Shown here piece after piece: positions 31,920 to 41,155 of a stretch of DNA of 42,124 bases. The notes under the pieces are model-generated. The model had not been told where the DNA came from, made no database searches, and worked only from the letters and a program-made list of their open reading frames with translations. The stretch comes from an uncultured Oscillospiraceae bacterium (GTDB lineage Bacteria > Bacillota > Clostridia > Oscillospirales > Ruminococcaceae). The stretch spans positions 1-42,124 of the forward strand of contig UQBC01000023.1 of NCBI GenBank assembly GCA_900539195.1. The letters are read 5' to 3'. Position 1 is the stretch's first letter. Each line of letters starts with the position of its first letter. Made by a program: the position numbers and the translations under genes.

Positions 31920-33797
31920 ATGTACGAACTTGATTATTATGACGTTATAGTTGTAGGTGCAGGCCATGCCGGTTGTGAGGCGGCACTCGCCGCCGCAAGA
32001 CTTGGATGTAAGACTGCCGTTTTTACTTTAAGTCTTGACGCTATTGCAAATATGCCTTGTAATCCGTGTATAGGAGGTTCTGCCAAAGGTCAGCTTGTAA
32101 GAGAGCTTGACTCGCTAGGCGGTGAAATGGGAAGAGCCGCAGACGCTACTTTTATTCAGTCAAGAATGCTCAATAAAGGTAAAGGTCCTGCCGTTCATTC
32201 TCTCAGAGTGCAAAGCGACAGGGTAAAGTATCATACCTTTATGAAGTCGGTGCTTGAGCATACCGAAAATCTTGATATAAAACAAGCTGAGGTTACAGAA
32301 GTGTGTGCCGAAAACGGAAAAATTACCGGAATAAAAACAAGGCTCGGTGCTTTCTATCCTGCCGGCTGTGTTATCATCACCACAGGAACTTATCTCGGCG
32401 GTAAGATTCATATCGGTGAGCTGAATTATCAGAGCGGACCGGATAACGTATCAGCGGCTTTACAGCTAACAGAGAGCCTCAGAAATCTCGGTCTTTCTAT
32501 GAGAAGATTCAAGACCGGTACTCCTGCCAGAGTTCATAAAAGGTCTATAGACTTTTCTGTGATGGAAGAACAGGACGGCGATGATTATATTACTCCATTC
32601 TGCTTTGACAACACATTCAAACTCGAAAACAAAGTTAAGTGCTACATTACTTATACTAATGCCGAAACACATAGAATTATACTCGATAATCTCGACAGGT
32701 CACCTCTTTACGCAGGAAGAATACAGGGTGTAGGTCCGAGATATTGTCCAAGCATCGAAGATAAGATCGTAAGATTTTCCGATAAGCCAAGACATCAGCT
32801 TTTTGTTGAACCGATGGGTCTTGATACAGATGAGTATTATCTTCAGGGAATGTCAAGCTCACTTCCCGAAGATGTACAGATAAAGTTTTTAAGAACTATC
32901 AAAGGTCTTGAACACGTTGAGATTATGCGACCCGCTTATGCGATAGAGTATGACTGCTGTGATCCTCTTGAATTATATCCTACTCTCGAATTCAAAAAAA
33001 TCTCCGGATTATTCGGTGCAGGTCAATTCAACTGTACAAGCGGATATGAGGAAGCCGCCGCACAGGGTGTAATAGCCGGTATGAATGCGGCAATGAAAAT
33101 AAAAGGCAGAGAACAGTATATTCCTGACAGAACGACCTCTTTTATCGGTACGCTTATAGACGATCTTGTTACAAAGGGTTGCGTTGAGCCGTATAGAATG
33201 ATGACCAGCAGAAGTGAGTACAGGCTTTTATTGCGGCAGGATAATGCTAATGACAGACTTGTGCCGGTAGGACACAAATTCGGTCTTATATCGGACGAGC
33301 GCTATCAGAGATTTTTAGAGCGGAAGAATATACTTGATAATGAAACGAGCAGAATAAAGAAAGCTACTATCTATCCTTGCGAGGAGCTTAATAAAATGCT
33401 TGAAAGTAAAGGTACGTCACCTATAACGCAAGGAGTTAAGTTTATAGAACTTTTAAAACGTCCTCAGATTGATTACAGAGATCTGGCTCAGTTTGATGAG
33501 AATGCACCTGAGCTTGAACACGATATAATAGATAAGCTTGAAATTAATATTAAGTATGAGGGTTATATCAAAACCCAGACCGAAAAAATCGAACAGATGA
33601 AACGTCTTGAAGAAAAGCAGCTTCCTACTGATATTGATTATAAGACTATATCGGGCTTAAGACTTGAGGCACAGGAAAAGCTGAATAAATACAGACCGCT
33701 GAATATAGGTCAGGCAGGAAGAATTTCCGGTGTTAACCCTGCCGATGTATCTGTACTTCTGATATGGCTTTCAGGGAGAAAACATGGAGAGAATTGA
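31920..33797 (+). CDS. mnmG: tRNA uridine-5-carboxymethylaminomethyl modification enzyme MnmG
   Basis: With MnmE, adds the carboxymethylaminomethyl group at wobble uridine 34 of certain tRNAs. The 625 aa begin with the FAD-binding VVGAGHAGCEAALAAARLG, then CNPCIGGSAKGQLVRELD and GTYLGGKIHIGE. The C-terminus ends with INPADV-type sequence (GVNPADVSVLLIWL). The gene overlaps rsmG by 14 nt. mnmE, its usual upstream neighbour, is not in the window; gyrA sits there instead. Confidence 0.95.
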   Translation: MYELDYYDVIVVGAGHAGCEAALAAARLGCKTAVFTLSLDAIANMPCNPCIGGSAKGQLVRELDSLGGEMGRAADATFIQSRMLNKGKGPAVHSLRVQSDRVKYHTFMKSVLEHTENLDIKQAEVTEVCAENGKITGIKTRLGAFYPAGCVIITTGTYLGGKIHIGELNYQSGPDNVSAALQLTESLRNLGLSMRRFKTGTPARVHKRSIDFSVMEEQDGDDYITPFCFDNTFKLENKVKCYITYTNAETHRIILDNLDRSPLYAGRIQGVGPRYCPSIEDKIVRFSDKPRHQLFVEPMGLDTDEYYLQGMSSSLPEDVQIKFLRTIKGLEHVEIMRPAYAIEYDCCDPLELYPTLEFKKISGLFGAGQFNCTSGYEEAAAQGVIAGMNAAMKIKGREQYIPDRTTSFIGTLIDDLVTKGCVEPYRMMTSRSEYRLLLRQDNANDRLVPVGHKFGLISDERYQRFLERKNILDNETSRIKKATIYPCEELNKMLESKGTSPITQGVKFIELLKRPQIDYRDLAQFDENAPELEHDIIDKLEINIKYEGYIKTQTEKIEQMKRLEEKQLPTDIDYKTISGLRLEAQEKLNKYRPLNIGQAGRISGVNPADVSVLLIWLSGRKHGEN

Positions 33798-34482
33798 ATT
33801 TATAATCAGTGAATTTCAAAAATGCAATATCGAATTATCGCAGGATAAAGCAGATAAGCTGTTAAAGCTGTATGAATTTCTTGTTGAGTACAATCAGAAT
33901 GTCAATCTGACAGCTATAACTGATTTTGAAGAAGTAGTGGTGAAGCATTTTATCGACAGCGTGTTGCCGTTCAGTATGATTGACATTAAAGAAAACAGCA
34001 GTTTTATTGATGTAGGTACAGGAGCGGGATTTCCGTCCATTCCGCTTATGATAATAAGACCGGACCTTAAAGGCACACTGCTTGAGGCACTTAATAAGAG
34101 ATGTGTATTCCTTGAGAAAGCGTGCGATCTTACAGGCGTTGACGCAAAGGTAGTTCACGGCAGAGCGGAGGACTATGCAAAAGAAAAGCGTGAAGCATTT
34201 GATTTTGCAACGGCAAGGGCTGTTGCGTCTATGCCGGTACTTTGTGAATATTGTATTCCTTATGTAAAAACTGGCGGCAGGTTTATTGCTCTTAAATCTG
34301 TAAATGAGGATGAAACCCAGTGCGAAAAAGCAGTAAACGTGCTAGGAGGAAAGATAGCGGAGATAAAAGACTATACAATAACAAATGGCGATAACAGACG
34401 ACTTTTTGTGGTAGAAAAAATCGGTCATACTCCGACAAAGTATCCCAGAAATCCATCAATAATAAAGAAGAAACCATTGTAA
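33784..34482 (+). CDS. rsmG: 16S rRNA (guanine-527-N7) methyltransferase RsmG
   Basis: Methylates G527 of 16S rRNA using S-adenosylmethionine. The 232 aa contain YNQNVNLTAITDFEEVVVKHFIDS and the SAM-binding FIDVGTGAGFPSIPLMI, then FATARAVASMPVL. AGGGAGAAA inside the end of mnmG serves as the ribosome binding site. In this family, loss of function is known to give low-level streptomycin resistance. Confidence 0.94.
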   Translation: MERIEFIISEFQKCNIELSQDKADKLLKLYEFLVEYNQNVNLTAITDFEEVVVKHFIDSVLPFSMIDIKENSSFIDVGTGAGFPSIPLMIIRPDLKGTLLEALNKRCVFLEKACDLTGVDAKVVHGRAEDYAKEKREAFDFATARAVASMPVLCEYCIPYVKTGGRFIALKSVNEDETQCEKAVNVLGGKIAEIKDYTITNGDNRRLFVVEKIGHTPTKYPRNPSIIKKKPL

Positions 34483-34498
34483 AAAGAAAATAATTTAA

Positions 34499-34545
34499 AA
34501 TATTCCGTCGTATCATAAAGAGATACGGCGGAATATTTTTATTGA
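34499..34545 (+). terminator. Intrinsic terminator of mnmG-rsmG
   Basis: AATATTCCGTCGTATC (34499-34514) pairs with GATACGGCGGAATATT (34522-34537, one G-U), followed by TTTATT. Confidence 0.85.
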
Positions 34546-34570
34546 AATTAGTTATAATATAGGTTAAAAT
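34542..34570 (+). promoter_or_regulatory. Probable promoter of noc
   Basis: TTGAAA (34542-34547), 17-nt spacer, TAAAAT (34565-34570). It touches the preceding terminator. Confidence 0.55.
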
Positions 34571-34591
34571 GCTGTCAGGGGGGCGATATAA

Positions 34592-35386
34592 TTGGGTATT
34601 TTTCTGAAAGAAAAGATTAAGTACGGACAGATTTTAACTGTATCGGTTGATAAGATTGATGTAAATCCAAATCAGCCGAGAAAATATTTTGATAATAAAG
34701 AACTTGAATGTCTTGCTCAGAGCATAAAGGAAAATGGGCTTCTGCAACCGCTTACTGTAAGAATAAAGAAAGACGGTAGATATGAATTGATAGCCGGTGA
34801 AAGAAGATTAAAGGCATGTAAGTATGCAGGACTAGATGAAGTCAGGGTTATAATTGAGAACAGAAATGAAGAAGAGTCTTCAGTTCTTGCTATAATTGAA
34901 AATATACAGAGATGTGATCTGAACTGTATTGAAGAAGCAATAGCACTGAAAAAACTTATGAAACATTATGGATATACGCAGGAAGAACTCGCCCGAAAGC
35001 TTGGAAAAGCACAGAGTACAATTGCAAATAAGCTTAGAATATTGAATTTATCTGAAAATGTTATTAAACTTGCAATACAGTACAATTTATGTGAGAGGCA
35101 GATAAGGTCACTATTACGATTGCCGGAGGAAAAACGTGAAGGTGCTGTTGAGCATATACATAAATGTCAATTAAATGTCTGCAGCACTGAAAAATACATT
35201 GAAAAAGTAATAAGAGAAGAAAATAAGCCGCCAAAATTCAAATGGACATTTAAAGAAAAAAGACTTTACATTAATAATATCAACAAAACTCTTGCAACAA
35301 TGAAAAGATCAGGAATAGAATTCAGCTCTGAAAAAAAGGAGGAAAACGGTTATCTTGAGTATATAATCCGAATTCCTCACGATTGA
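34592..35386 (+). CDS. noc: Nucleoid occlusion protein Noc (ParB family)
   Basis: DNA-binding ParB-family protein that keeps the division septum off the nucleoid. The 264 aa have the CTP-binding GERRLKA (69-75), ENIQR (104-108) and a helix-turn-helix at about 128-150 (YTQEELARKLGKAQSTIANK). The start is TTG 34592 behind AGGGGGGCG. The short N-terminus MGIFLKEKIKYG could be a membrane-binding amphipathic helix, as known in Bacillus Noc. Position between rsmG and parA-parB is the classical noc site. A second plain ParB paralogue is also possible, but the context favours Noc. Confidence 0.85.
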   Translation: MGIFLKEKIKYGQILTVSVDKIDVNPNQPRKYFDNKELECLAQSIKENGLLQPLTVRIKKDGRYELIAGERRLKACKYAGLDEVRVIIENRNEEESSVLAIIENIQRCDLNCIEEAIALKKLMKHYGYTQEELARKLGKAQSTIANKLRILNLSENVIKLAIQYNLCERQIRSLLRLPEEKREGAVEHIHKCQLNVCSTEKYIEKVIREENKPPKFKWTFKEKRLYINNINKTLATMKRSGIEFSSEKKEENGYLEYIIRIPHD

Positions 35387-35400
35387 TGTTCATGTTGGAG

Positions 35401-35449
35401 AACGTTCATAAATTTGTTCCACATGGAACATTTATGAACGTTTTTTTGC
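35401..35449 (+). terminator. Terminator of noc enclosing a parS site
   Basis: AACGTTCATAAAT (35401-35413) pairs perfectly with ATTTATGAACGTT (35430-35442), followed by six more T. The loop region is the parS palindrome, which extends the stem (TGTTCC with GGAACA). Confidence 0.85.
35415..35430. promoter_or_regulatory. parS centromere site
   Basis: TGTTCCACATGGAACA, one base from the perfect palindrome TGTTCCACGTGGAACA and close to known Firmicute parS sites. It lies 85 bp upstream of parA. Confidence 0.8.
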
Positions 35450-35478
35450 AAAAAAGGCTTTATTTTTCTTTCATAGTA

Positions 35479-35487
35479 TGATATAAT
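35479..35487 (+). promoter_or_regulatory. Extended -10 promoter of parA-parB
   Basis: TGATATAAT is an extended -10 (TGn plus TATAAT at 35482-35487); the -35 (TTTATT) is weak. AAAGGAGG follows before the parA ATG. Confidence 0.6.
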
Positions 35488-35514
35488 AATAAAAGTGACG
35501 TAAAAGGAGGTACT

Positions 35515-36285
35515 ATGGGAGAAATAATTTCTATTGTAAACCAGAAAGGTGGAGTAGGCAAAACTACTTCGGCTGTTAATATCAGCGCTGCACTTGGTGC
35601 AAAAGGCAAAAAAGTGCTTTTAGTTGACTTTGATCCACAGGGAAATGCAACCTCCGGCTACGGAATCTCAAAGAAAAATCTTAAAATAACCTCTTACGAT
35701 GTCGTAATGTCCAATGTGCGTCCGCAGGAAGCTGTTCTCGCTACAAATTGTAAAAATGTAAGCCTTATACCTGCAAACGCTCAGCTTGCAGAGGCTGAAA
35801 TGCATCTGTTGCAGATTGAACAGAGAAATCACCAGCTTAAAAAAGCTCTGATACAGCTTAAGGATGATTATGATATTATAATCGTTGACTGCCTGCCGTC
35901 ACTCGGTATACTGGCAATAAACGCCCTCATTGCAAGCGATAAATTTATTGTGCCAATGCAGTGCGAACATTATAGCCTTGAGGGTCTGGCTCAATTGCTT
36001 TCAACGGTGAAAAAGGTTAAAAGAACCTCCAACAAGAATCTCTCACTTATGGGAATAGTATTCACTATGCTGGATAAGCGTCTGTTGCAATCAAATGAAA
36101 TTATGAGGGATATCAGGAGAAATTTTCCTCCCTCATCTATATTCAATACAGTTATACCAAGAAATGTGCGTATCTCCGAAGCGCCAAGCCACGGTATGCC
36201 GGTTATTTACTACGATAAGAGCTCAAAGGGAGCCGAAAGCTATATGAAGCTCGCCGGTGAGATAATAAAGAAGCTTAACGATTAA
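35515..36285 (+). CDS. parA: Chromosome partitioning ATPase ParA (Soj)
   Basis: 256 aa. A deviant Walker A ATPase (KGGVGKTT, 11-18) with VDFDPQGNAT and IIVDCLPSLGILAINAL. With ParB it separates sister origins, and in Bacillus it also regulates DnaA. It starts behind AAAGGAGG and lies 9 nt before parB. Confidence 0.95.
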   Translation: MGEIISIVNQKGGVGKTTSAVNISAALGAKGKKVLLVDFDPQGNATSGYGISKKNLKITSYDVVMSNVRPQEAVLATNCKNVSLIPANAQLAEAEMHLLQIEQRNHQLKKALIQLKDDYDIIIVDCLPSLGILAINALIASDKFIVPMQCEHYSLEGLAQLLSTVKKVKRTSNKNLSLMGIVFTMLDKRLLQSNEIMRDIRRNFPPSSIFNTVIPRNVRISEAPSHGMPVIYYDKSSKGAESYMKLAGEIIKKLND

Positions 36286-36294
36286 GGAGGGAGT

Positions 36295-37140
36295 ATGGCC
36301 AGACGAAGAGTATCAAATCAGAATTTAAAAAGCATTTTTGATGATAACAGTTTTGATGAAGACGAAGAAAGCATAAGCACCCTCAGGTTGACTGATATTG
36401 AGCCCAATAAGTCACAGCCGAGAAAAAACTTTGATATAGAGGCTCTTAATACACTTGCAGATTCAATCAGACAGAACGGTGTCATTCAGCCTCTGCTTGT
36501 ACGCTCAATGCCAGACGGCACATATCAAATCGTTGCGGGTGAACGCAGATGGCGTGCCGCAAAAATGGCAGGCCTTACAGAAGTTCCTGTACTAGTCAGA
36601 GAACTTACGGATTTACAAGCTCAGCAGATTGCTCTTATTGAGAATTTGCAACGAGAAAATCTGAATCCTATCGAAGAAGCAAACGGTTATAAAGAACTAA
36701 TGGATAAGTTCGGTATGACGCAGGAAGACGTGGCGAGAGTAGTAGGAAAGGCAAGATCGTCTATAGCAAATTCTCTGCGACTGCTTAATCTGCCTCCTAT
36801 AATAGCCGAGATGGTTTCGAATAACGAGCTTTCAACAGGTCACTGCAAGGTCCTTCTGGGAGTGAGTGAAACCAAGGATATGGTCGAGCTTGCTCATAAG
36901 GCAGCAGGCAAAGATGTTTCAGTGCGTGAAATGGAACGTATGGTAAAGGCTCTTGATAAAACAGAAAAAACCGAAAAGAAAAAAGAAACATTCTATGTTG
37001 AGGCGGAAATAAGTCTTGCCAAAGCACTTGAAACTAACGTAAGTATAGTACCCGGCAAGAAAAAAAGCACAATTCAGATAGAATTCTATACCGATGAAGA
37101 TCTGACCGATATTGTAAATCGGCTTGCAAATAATAAATAA
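36295..37140 (+). CDS. parB: Chromosome partitioning protein ParB (Spo0J)
   Basis: 281 aa. Binds parS and spreads as a CTP-dependent clamp. It has GERRWRA (82-88), ENLQRENLNPIEEA (116-129) and a helix-turn-helix around MTQEDVARVVGKARSSIANSL (141-161, 21 residues read in part), plus a C-terminal dimerisation region. AAGGAGGGAG precedes the ATG. Together with parA it forms a two-gene operon. Confidence 0.94.
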   Translation: MARRRVSNQNLKSIFDDNSFDEDEESISTLRLTDIEPNKSQPRKNFDIEALNTLADSIRQNGVIQPLLVRSMPDGTYQIVAGERRWRAAKMAGLTEVPVLVRELTDLQAQQIALIENLQRENLNPIEEANGYKELMDKFGMTQEDVARVVGKARSSIANSLRLLNLPPIIAEMVSNNELSTGHCKVLLGVSETKDMVELAHKAAGKDVSVREMERMVKALDKTEKTEKKKETFYVEAEISLAKALETNVSIVPGKKKSTIQIEFYTDEDLTDIVNRLANNK

Positions 37141-37164
37141 GGATAAAAAGGAAAGGCAAATCAA

Positions 37165-38460
37165 ATGATAGACATTAAGTTTTTAAGAGAAAATCCCGAG
37201 GCTGTAAAGGAAAATATTAAAAAGAAGTTTCAGGATGAAAAAATCGTACTCGTTAACGAGGTTATCGAACTTGATAAAGAATTAAGAGCCGCTCAGCTGA
37301 AGGCTGATAATCTGCGTGGCGACAGAAATAAGCTGTCAAAGCAGATCGGCGGACTTATGGCACAGGGCAAAAAGGACGAGGCTGAGCAGATAAAGGCTCA
37401 GGTAAAGCAGTTCTCCGATGAGCTTGAAGAGCTTGAAAAGAAGGAAGAAGAGCTTGGCGAAGAAGTTAAGAAAAGAATGATGGTAATCCCCAATATCATC
37501 GACCCTTCTGTTCCGATAGGTAAGGATGACAGCGAAAACGTTGAAATAAAGAGATACGGAGAGCCTGTAGTGCCCGACTTTGAAGTACCTTATCATTCCG
37601 AGATAATGGAAAGATTCAACGGTATCGATCTTGACAGCGCAAGAAGAGTAGCAGGAAACGGCTTCTATTATCTTATGGGAGATATAGCACGACTTCATTC
37701 CGCAGTTTTAGCCTATGCCCGTGACTTTATGATAGACAGAGGATTTACCTACTGCATTCCTCCTTATATGATTCGCAGTAACGTCGTTACAGGCGTTATG
37801 TCGTTTGCCGAGATGGATGCAATGATGTACAAGATTGAAGGCGAAGATCTCTATCTTATCGGTACAAGCGAACATTCTATGATAGGTAAGTTCATAGATA
37901 CAATAAACGAGGAGGAAAAGCTCCCCTATACTCTTACAAGCTACTCACCCTGCTTCCGTAAGGAAAAGGGCGCTCACGGCATTGAAGAAAGAGGCGTTTA
38001 TAGAATACACCAGTTTGAAAAGCAGGAAATGATAGTTGTCTGCAAGCCCGAAGACAGCGCTATGTGGTTCGATAAGCTGTGGCAGAATACAGTTGACCTG
38101 TTTAGATCGATGGATATTCCCGTAAGAACAATTGAGTGCTGCTCAGGCGACCTTGCCGACCTTAAGGTCAAGTCTTACGATGTTGAAGCATGGTCACCCA
38201 GACAGAAAAAGTATTTTGAAGTGGGCAGCTGTTCAAACTTAGGCGATGCACAGGCTCGCCGGCTTAAGATAAGAGTAAAGAGCAAGGATAAGGGAAACTA
38301 CTTTGCACACACACTCAACAACACCGTTGTTGCTCCCCCCAGAATGCTTATTGCGTTCCTTGAAAATAACCTTTGTGCCGACGGCAGCGTAAAGATACCC
38401 GAGGTTCTCAGAAAGTATATGGGCGGTATCGACAGAATAGTTCCCAACGATAACAAGTAA
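37165..38460 (+). CDS. serS: Seryl-tRNA synthetase
   Basis: Charges tRNA-Ser. The 431-aa class II synthetase has a long N-terminal coiled-coil arm (about 30-110, rich in Lys, Glu and Gln), motif 2 PCFRKEKGAHGIEERGVYRIHQF in part, and motif 3 near NNTVVAPPRMLIAFLEN. No T-box is seen in the short upstream gap (24 nt after parB), so it is probably co-transcribed with parA-parB. Confidence 0.95.
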   Translation: MIDIKFLRENPEAVKENIKKKFQDEKIVLVNEVIELDKELRAAQLKADNLRGDRNKLSKQIGGLMAQGKKDEAEQIKAQVKQFSDELEELEKKEEELGEEVKKRMMVIPNIIDPSVPIGKDDSENVEIKRYGEPVVPDFEVPYHSEIMERFNGIDLDSARRVAGNGFYYLMGDIARLHSAVLAYARDFMIDRGFTYCIPPYMIRSNVVTGVMSFAEMDAMMYKIEGEDLYLIGTSEHSMIGKFIDTINEEEKLPYTLTSYSPCFRKEKGAHGIEERGVYRIHQFEKQEMIVVCKPEDSAMWFDKLWQNTVDLFRSMDIPVRTIECCSGDLADLKVKSYDVEAWSPRQKKYFEVGSCSNLGDAQARRLKIRVKSKDKGNYFAHTLNNTVVAPPRMLIAFLENNLCADGSVKIPEVLRKYMGGIDRIVPNDNK

Positions 38461-38466
38461 GCTACA

Positions 38467-38505
38467 GAGCCACGGATACTCAGGTATTTGTGGCTCGTTT
38501 TGTTA
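38467..38505 (+). terminator. Weak terminator after serS
   Basis: GAGCCAC (38467-38473) pairs with GTGGCTC (38490-38496); ATAC and GTAT extend it inside. It is followed by GTTTTGTT. Confidence 0.55.
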
Positions 38506-38519
38506 ACAGAAAGGTCATT

Positions 38520-39239
38520 ATGGATAGCAGAAAGTATACCGTTGAATATATTCCCGAATTTGCCGACTGTGATAAAAAGTACGACATAAAGCCGCAGGTG
38601 CTTCTTGCGTGGTGTGCCGAACTTGCCGGAAATCATCTTCGCAGCAGAAATATAACACGGGAGCAGATGTGGAAGGACGGTCAGGTTTTTCTTCTCACCC
38701 GTGCCGCAGTTCATTTTGAAAAAGTACCGCAGTATAATAATAAATTGTATATGACAACGTGGGAGGGCGGAACCAAAGGCTCTCAGTTTACAAGAAAATT
38801 CGTTGTAAAAGACACGGACGGAAATATTCTGTGCGATGTCGATACTATGTGGGCGCTTGTAAATCCCCATTCGCATAAAATATGCAGACCGTCCGAATAT
38901 ATATACGAGCAGATTCCCTGCGAAGATGAAGTAGAAGCAAAAGTCATAAAATTCAAGGCGGAAGTTCCTGAGAAAATAAAGGATTATACATTCGTCTACA
39001 GCGATATTGATGCCAACGGCCATGTAAATAACGGAGTTTATTTAAGGCTTATGAGCGATATAATACCGCAGGATCTTACAGACAAGCATTTGAAAACGCT
39101 GAGGATAAATTTTATACACGAGTGCAGGCAGGGAGAAACTGTCGGACTTTATCTTGAAATAAACGATAAAATCTGCACTGCGGAGGGAAGATTCCCGGAC
39201 GGCAAGGTTAGCTTTGAGGTACAGGCAGAATTTGTTTGA
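38520..39239 (+). CDS. Acyl-ACP thioesterase
   Basis: Releases free fatty acid from acyl-ACP. The 239 aa form two hot-dog repeats, as in the plant FatA/FatB-like family. The second has SDIDANGHVNNGVYL with the conserved Asp-Asn-His active-site pattern. The frame opens at a GTG (38490), but this lies in the serS terminator; ATG 38520 follows AGAAAGGTC. It may remodel chains made by the fab operon. Its stop overlaps the -35 of the next promoter. Confidence 0.88.
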   Translation: MDSRKYTVEYIPEFADCDKKYDIKPQVLLAWCAELAGNHLRSRNITREQMWKDGQVFLLTRAAVHFEKVPQYNNKLYMTTWEGGTKGSQFTRKFVVKDTDGNILCDVDTMWALVNPHSHKICRPSEYIYEQIPCEDEVEAKVIKFKAEVPEKIKDYTFVYSDIDANGHVNNGVYLRLMSDIIPQDLTDKHLKTLRINFIHECRQGETVGLYLEINDKICTAEGRFPDGKVSFEVQAEFV

Positions 39240-39264
39240 CAAAATTTAGTTAATGTGCTATAAT
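39236..39264 (+). promoter_or_regulatory. Sigma-A promoter of the ABC exporter
   Basis: TTGACA (39236-39241), 17-nt spacer, TATAAT (39259-39264). Confidence 0.85.
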
Positions 39265-39271
39265 TAATATC

Positions 39272-39292
39272 AAGGTAAATTTAATTTACCTT
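39272..39292. promoter_or_regulatory. Candidate operator just after the ABC promoter
   Basis: AAGGTAAATT, one T, AATTTACCTT: a perfect 10-bp inverted repeat starting at the expected transcription start. It is well placed for a repressor. No regulator gene is adjacent. Confidence 0.65.
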
Positions 39293-39317
39293 TAAAAACA
39301 GGGAAAGGGCAGAAAAA

Positions 39318-40217
39318 ATGCTTCACATCAAAAATTTGCATAAGAGTTACGGTGCTTTTGAAGTACTGAGAGGCCTTGAAATGAATGTAAATACCGGTGA
39401 TATTTACGGATTTCTCGGTAAAAACGGTTGCGGAAAAACCACAACAATGAACATAGTTTCAAATATTATCCCAAAAGACAGCGGCGAGATCAATTTCGGA
39501 AAAGAAAACTGCAAGATAGGCTACCTGCCTGAAACACCGTCAATGTTTACATATATGAACGGTTATGAATATCTTGATTATATCGCTTCGTGCTGCTCCT
39601 ATAAGGACGACAAGAAAAAACGTATAGATGAAGTTATCAATATAGTAGGAATGGCTGAGGGCGGAAAACGCAGAATAAAAGGCTATTCGAGAGGTATGAA
39701 TCAAAGGCTCGGCATAGCGGCGGCAATATTTGACCATCCCGACCTGCTTATTCTTGACGAGCCGACTTCCGCACTTGATCCGCAGGGCAGAGCAGAGGTA
39801 ATGAGCATAATCAAAAATCTTGCTGATATGGGTACTACCATAATTCTTTGCACACATATATTGTCCGATGTTGAAAGAACGGCAAACAGAATAGGAATTG
39901 TCCGTGACGGCAGAATGGCTGTCGAAGGAACTATTGCCGAAATCAAGGGTCAGTACGACAAAGCGGGCAAGAAAATAGTAATGGGCATATTCGGCGACCC
40001 TTCAGCCGCAATACAGCCCGTAAGCACTCTTACCGGCGGCAATTTCTATTTTGACAGGCAAAGAGCCGTTTTTGAGATACCTCTTGCCTCCGATATAAAC
40101 GAGCAGGAAACCGCTCATCGTTTATTTGATTTATTGAATTCTGCCGGGCTTACCGTTTCACTTTTCGTCATCGAAAATAAGACGCTTGAACAGATTTATA
40201 TGGAAACTATAGGTTAA
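39318..40217 (+). CDS. ABC transporter ATP-binding protein
   Basis: 299 aa. Walker A GKNGCGKTT (34-42), signature YSRGMNQRL (123-131) and Walker B LLILDEPTSALDP (143-155). It resembles the ATPases of ABC-2-type exporters (antibiotic or lipid export, Nat-like). The last 80 residues form an accessory domain. It is paired with the next gene, 14 nt on. Substrate unknown. Confidence 0.92.
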   Translation: MLHIKNLHKSYGAFEVLRGLEMNVNTGDIYGFLGKNGCGKTTTMNIVSNIIPKDSGEINFGKENCKIGYLPETPSMFTYMNGYEYLDYIASCCSYKDDKKKRIDEVINIVGMAEGGKRRIKGYSRGMNQRLGIAAAIFDHPDLLILDEPTSALDPQGRAEVMSIIKNLADMGTTIILCTHILSDVERTANRIGIVRDGRMAVEGTIAEIKGQYDKAGKKIVMGIFGDPSAAIQPVSTLTGGNFYFDRQRAVFEIPLASDINEQETAHRLFDLLNSAGLTVSLFVIENKTLEQIYMETIG

Positions 40218-40231
40218 GGAGGAAACAGAAA

Positions 40232-41089
40232 ATGATAAAAGCCGGTATAAAAAAAGAGCTGATGCTTTTTACAAGAGGATTCAAGCTGTTAGGCGTTATT
40301 ATTACTATCGTAGCAATATCGCTGCTGTATCCGTTTACCTATAAGTCAATGGAGCTTATGGCAAATCAGATTTCGGATATGGGTCAGCAGATGGGCGGCG
40401 AAACGCAGGGACAGGTTGAGAATGCGGCAGCTTCAATAAACAATATGCTGGGCTCAATCTCCGAAATGTACGGCGGAAGTATGGCGGCGGTAGGCTTCAA
40501 AACCGGAGTAAGCTCGCTCACGTCAACAGGCTCTCTTATAATAATGTTGCTGCTTATGTCAGCCGCAGGAGGTGAACAGAAAAAACGCTCGGTAATAATA
40601 CCGACCTGTGCCGGACTTTCACCTTCCGGCTATGTAATGCCTAAATTTATAGTCTATCCGCTGGCAATAGGGCTAATGTCTTTTATCGGCGGAATGATAA
40701 CGGGAGGTATAAGCAACCTCATTTATAACAATGAGTTGATTATAAGCAATATTGTATTCTCCTCGGTGTGCGGTGCGATATATATGTTCTTTATTACTGC
40801 TGTGTACTTTCTCGCAGGCCTTTCCACAGGAAGACCCGGTATATCGGTAATAATAGTGTATGCCGGATCAACGGTAGTCCCGCTGATTTTGCAGGCACTT
40901 GATATAGATAAGTATAATCCGTTTACCATGCAGACGCTTCTTATGAGTTCATATAGTGAGGCGGATATGAACAATTTCATTCTCAGCACGGTTGTTTCCG
41001 TTGTTTTATCAGTAATATCCTGCCTGCTGACGCTTATGATAACCACGCTCAGAAAGATAGATAACTCTGTCGGAGAAGCAAATCTATAA
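40232..41089 (+). CDS. ABC transporter permease, ABC-2-like
   Basis: 285 aa, with an N-terminal helix (LLGVIITIVAISLLYPF), an extracellular stretch of about 60 residues rich in Met, Gln and Gly, then five or so more helices, ending in a basic tail. Topology matches ABC-2 permeases. Works with the ATPase upstream. AAGGAGGAAA precedes the ATG. Confidence 0.85.
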   Translation: MIKAGIKKELMLFTRGFKLLGVIITIVAISLLYPFTYKSMELMANQISDMGQQMGGETQGQVENAAASINNMLGSISEMYGGSMAAVGFKTGVSSLTSTGSLIIMLLLMSAAGGEQKKRSVIIPTCAGLSPSGYVMPKFIVYPLAIGLMSFIGGMITGGISNLIYNNELIISNIVFSSVCGAIYMFFITAVYFLAGLSTGRPGISVIIVYAGSTVVPLILQALDIDKYNPFTMQTLLMSSYSEADMNNFILSTVVSVVLSVISCLLTLMITTLRKIDNSVGEANL

Positions 41090-41125
41090 ACAATCGGTAA
41101 TAAGACCGTATATATAACTATATGT

Positions 41126-41155
41126 AAAGGAGAAGCGTTGCTTCTCCTTTGTTTT
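41126..41155. terminator. Bidirectional terminator between convergent genes
   Basis: AAAGGAGAAGC (41126-41136), loop GTT, GCTTCTCCTTT (41140-41150), then GTTTTAT. It serves the ABC operon on + and the SleB-like gene on -. Confidence 0.85.

Noticed and set aside
34592..35386. noc as a plain duplicate of parB
   Set aside because: Position between rsmG and parA and divergence from parB fit Noc better, though sequence alone does not exclude it.
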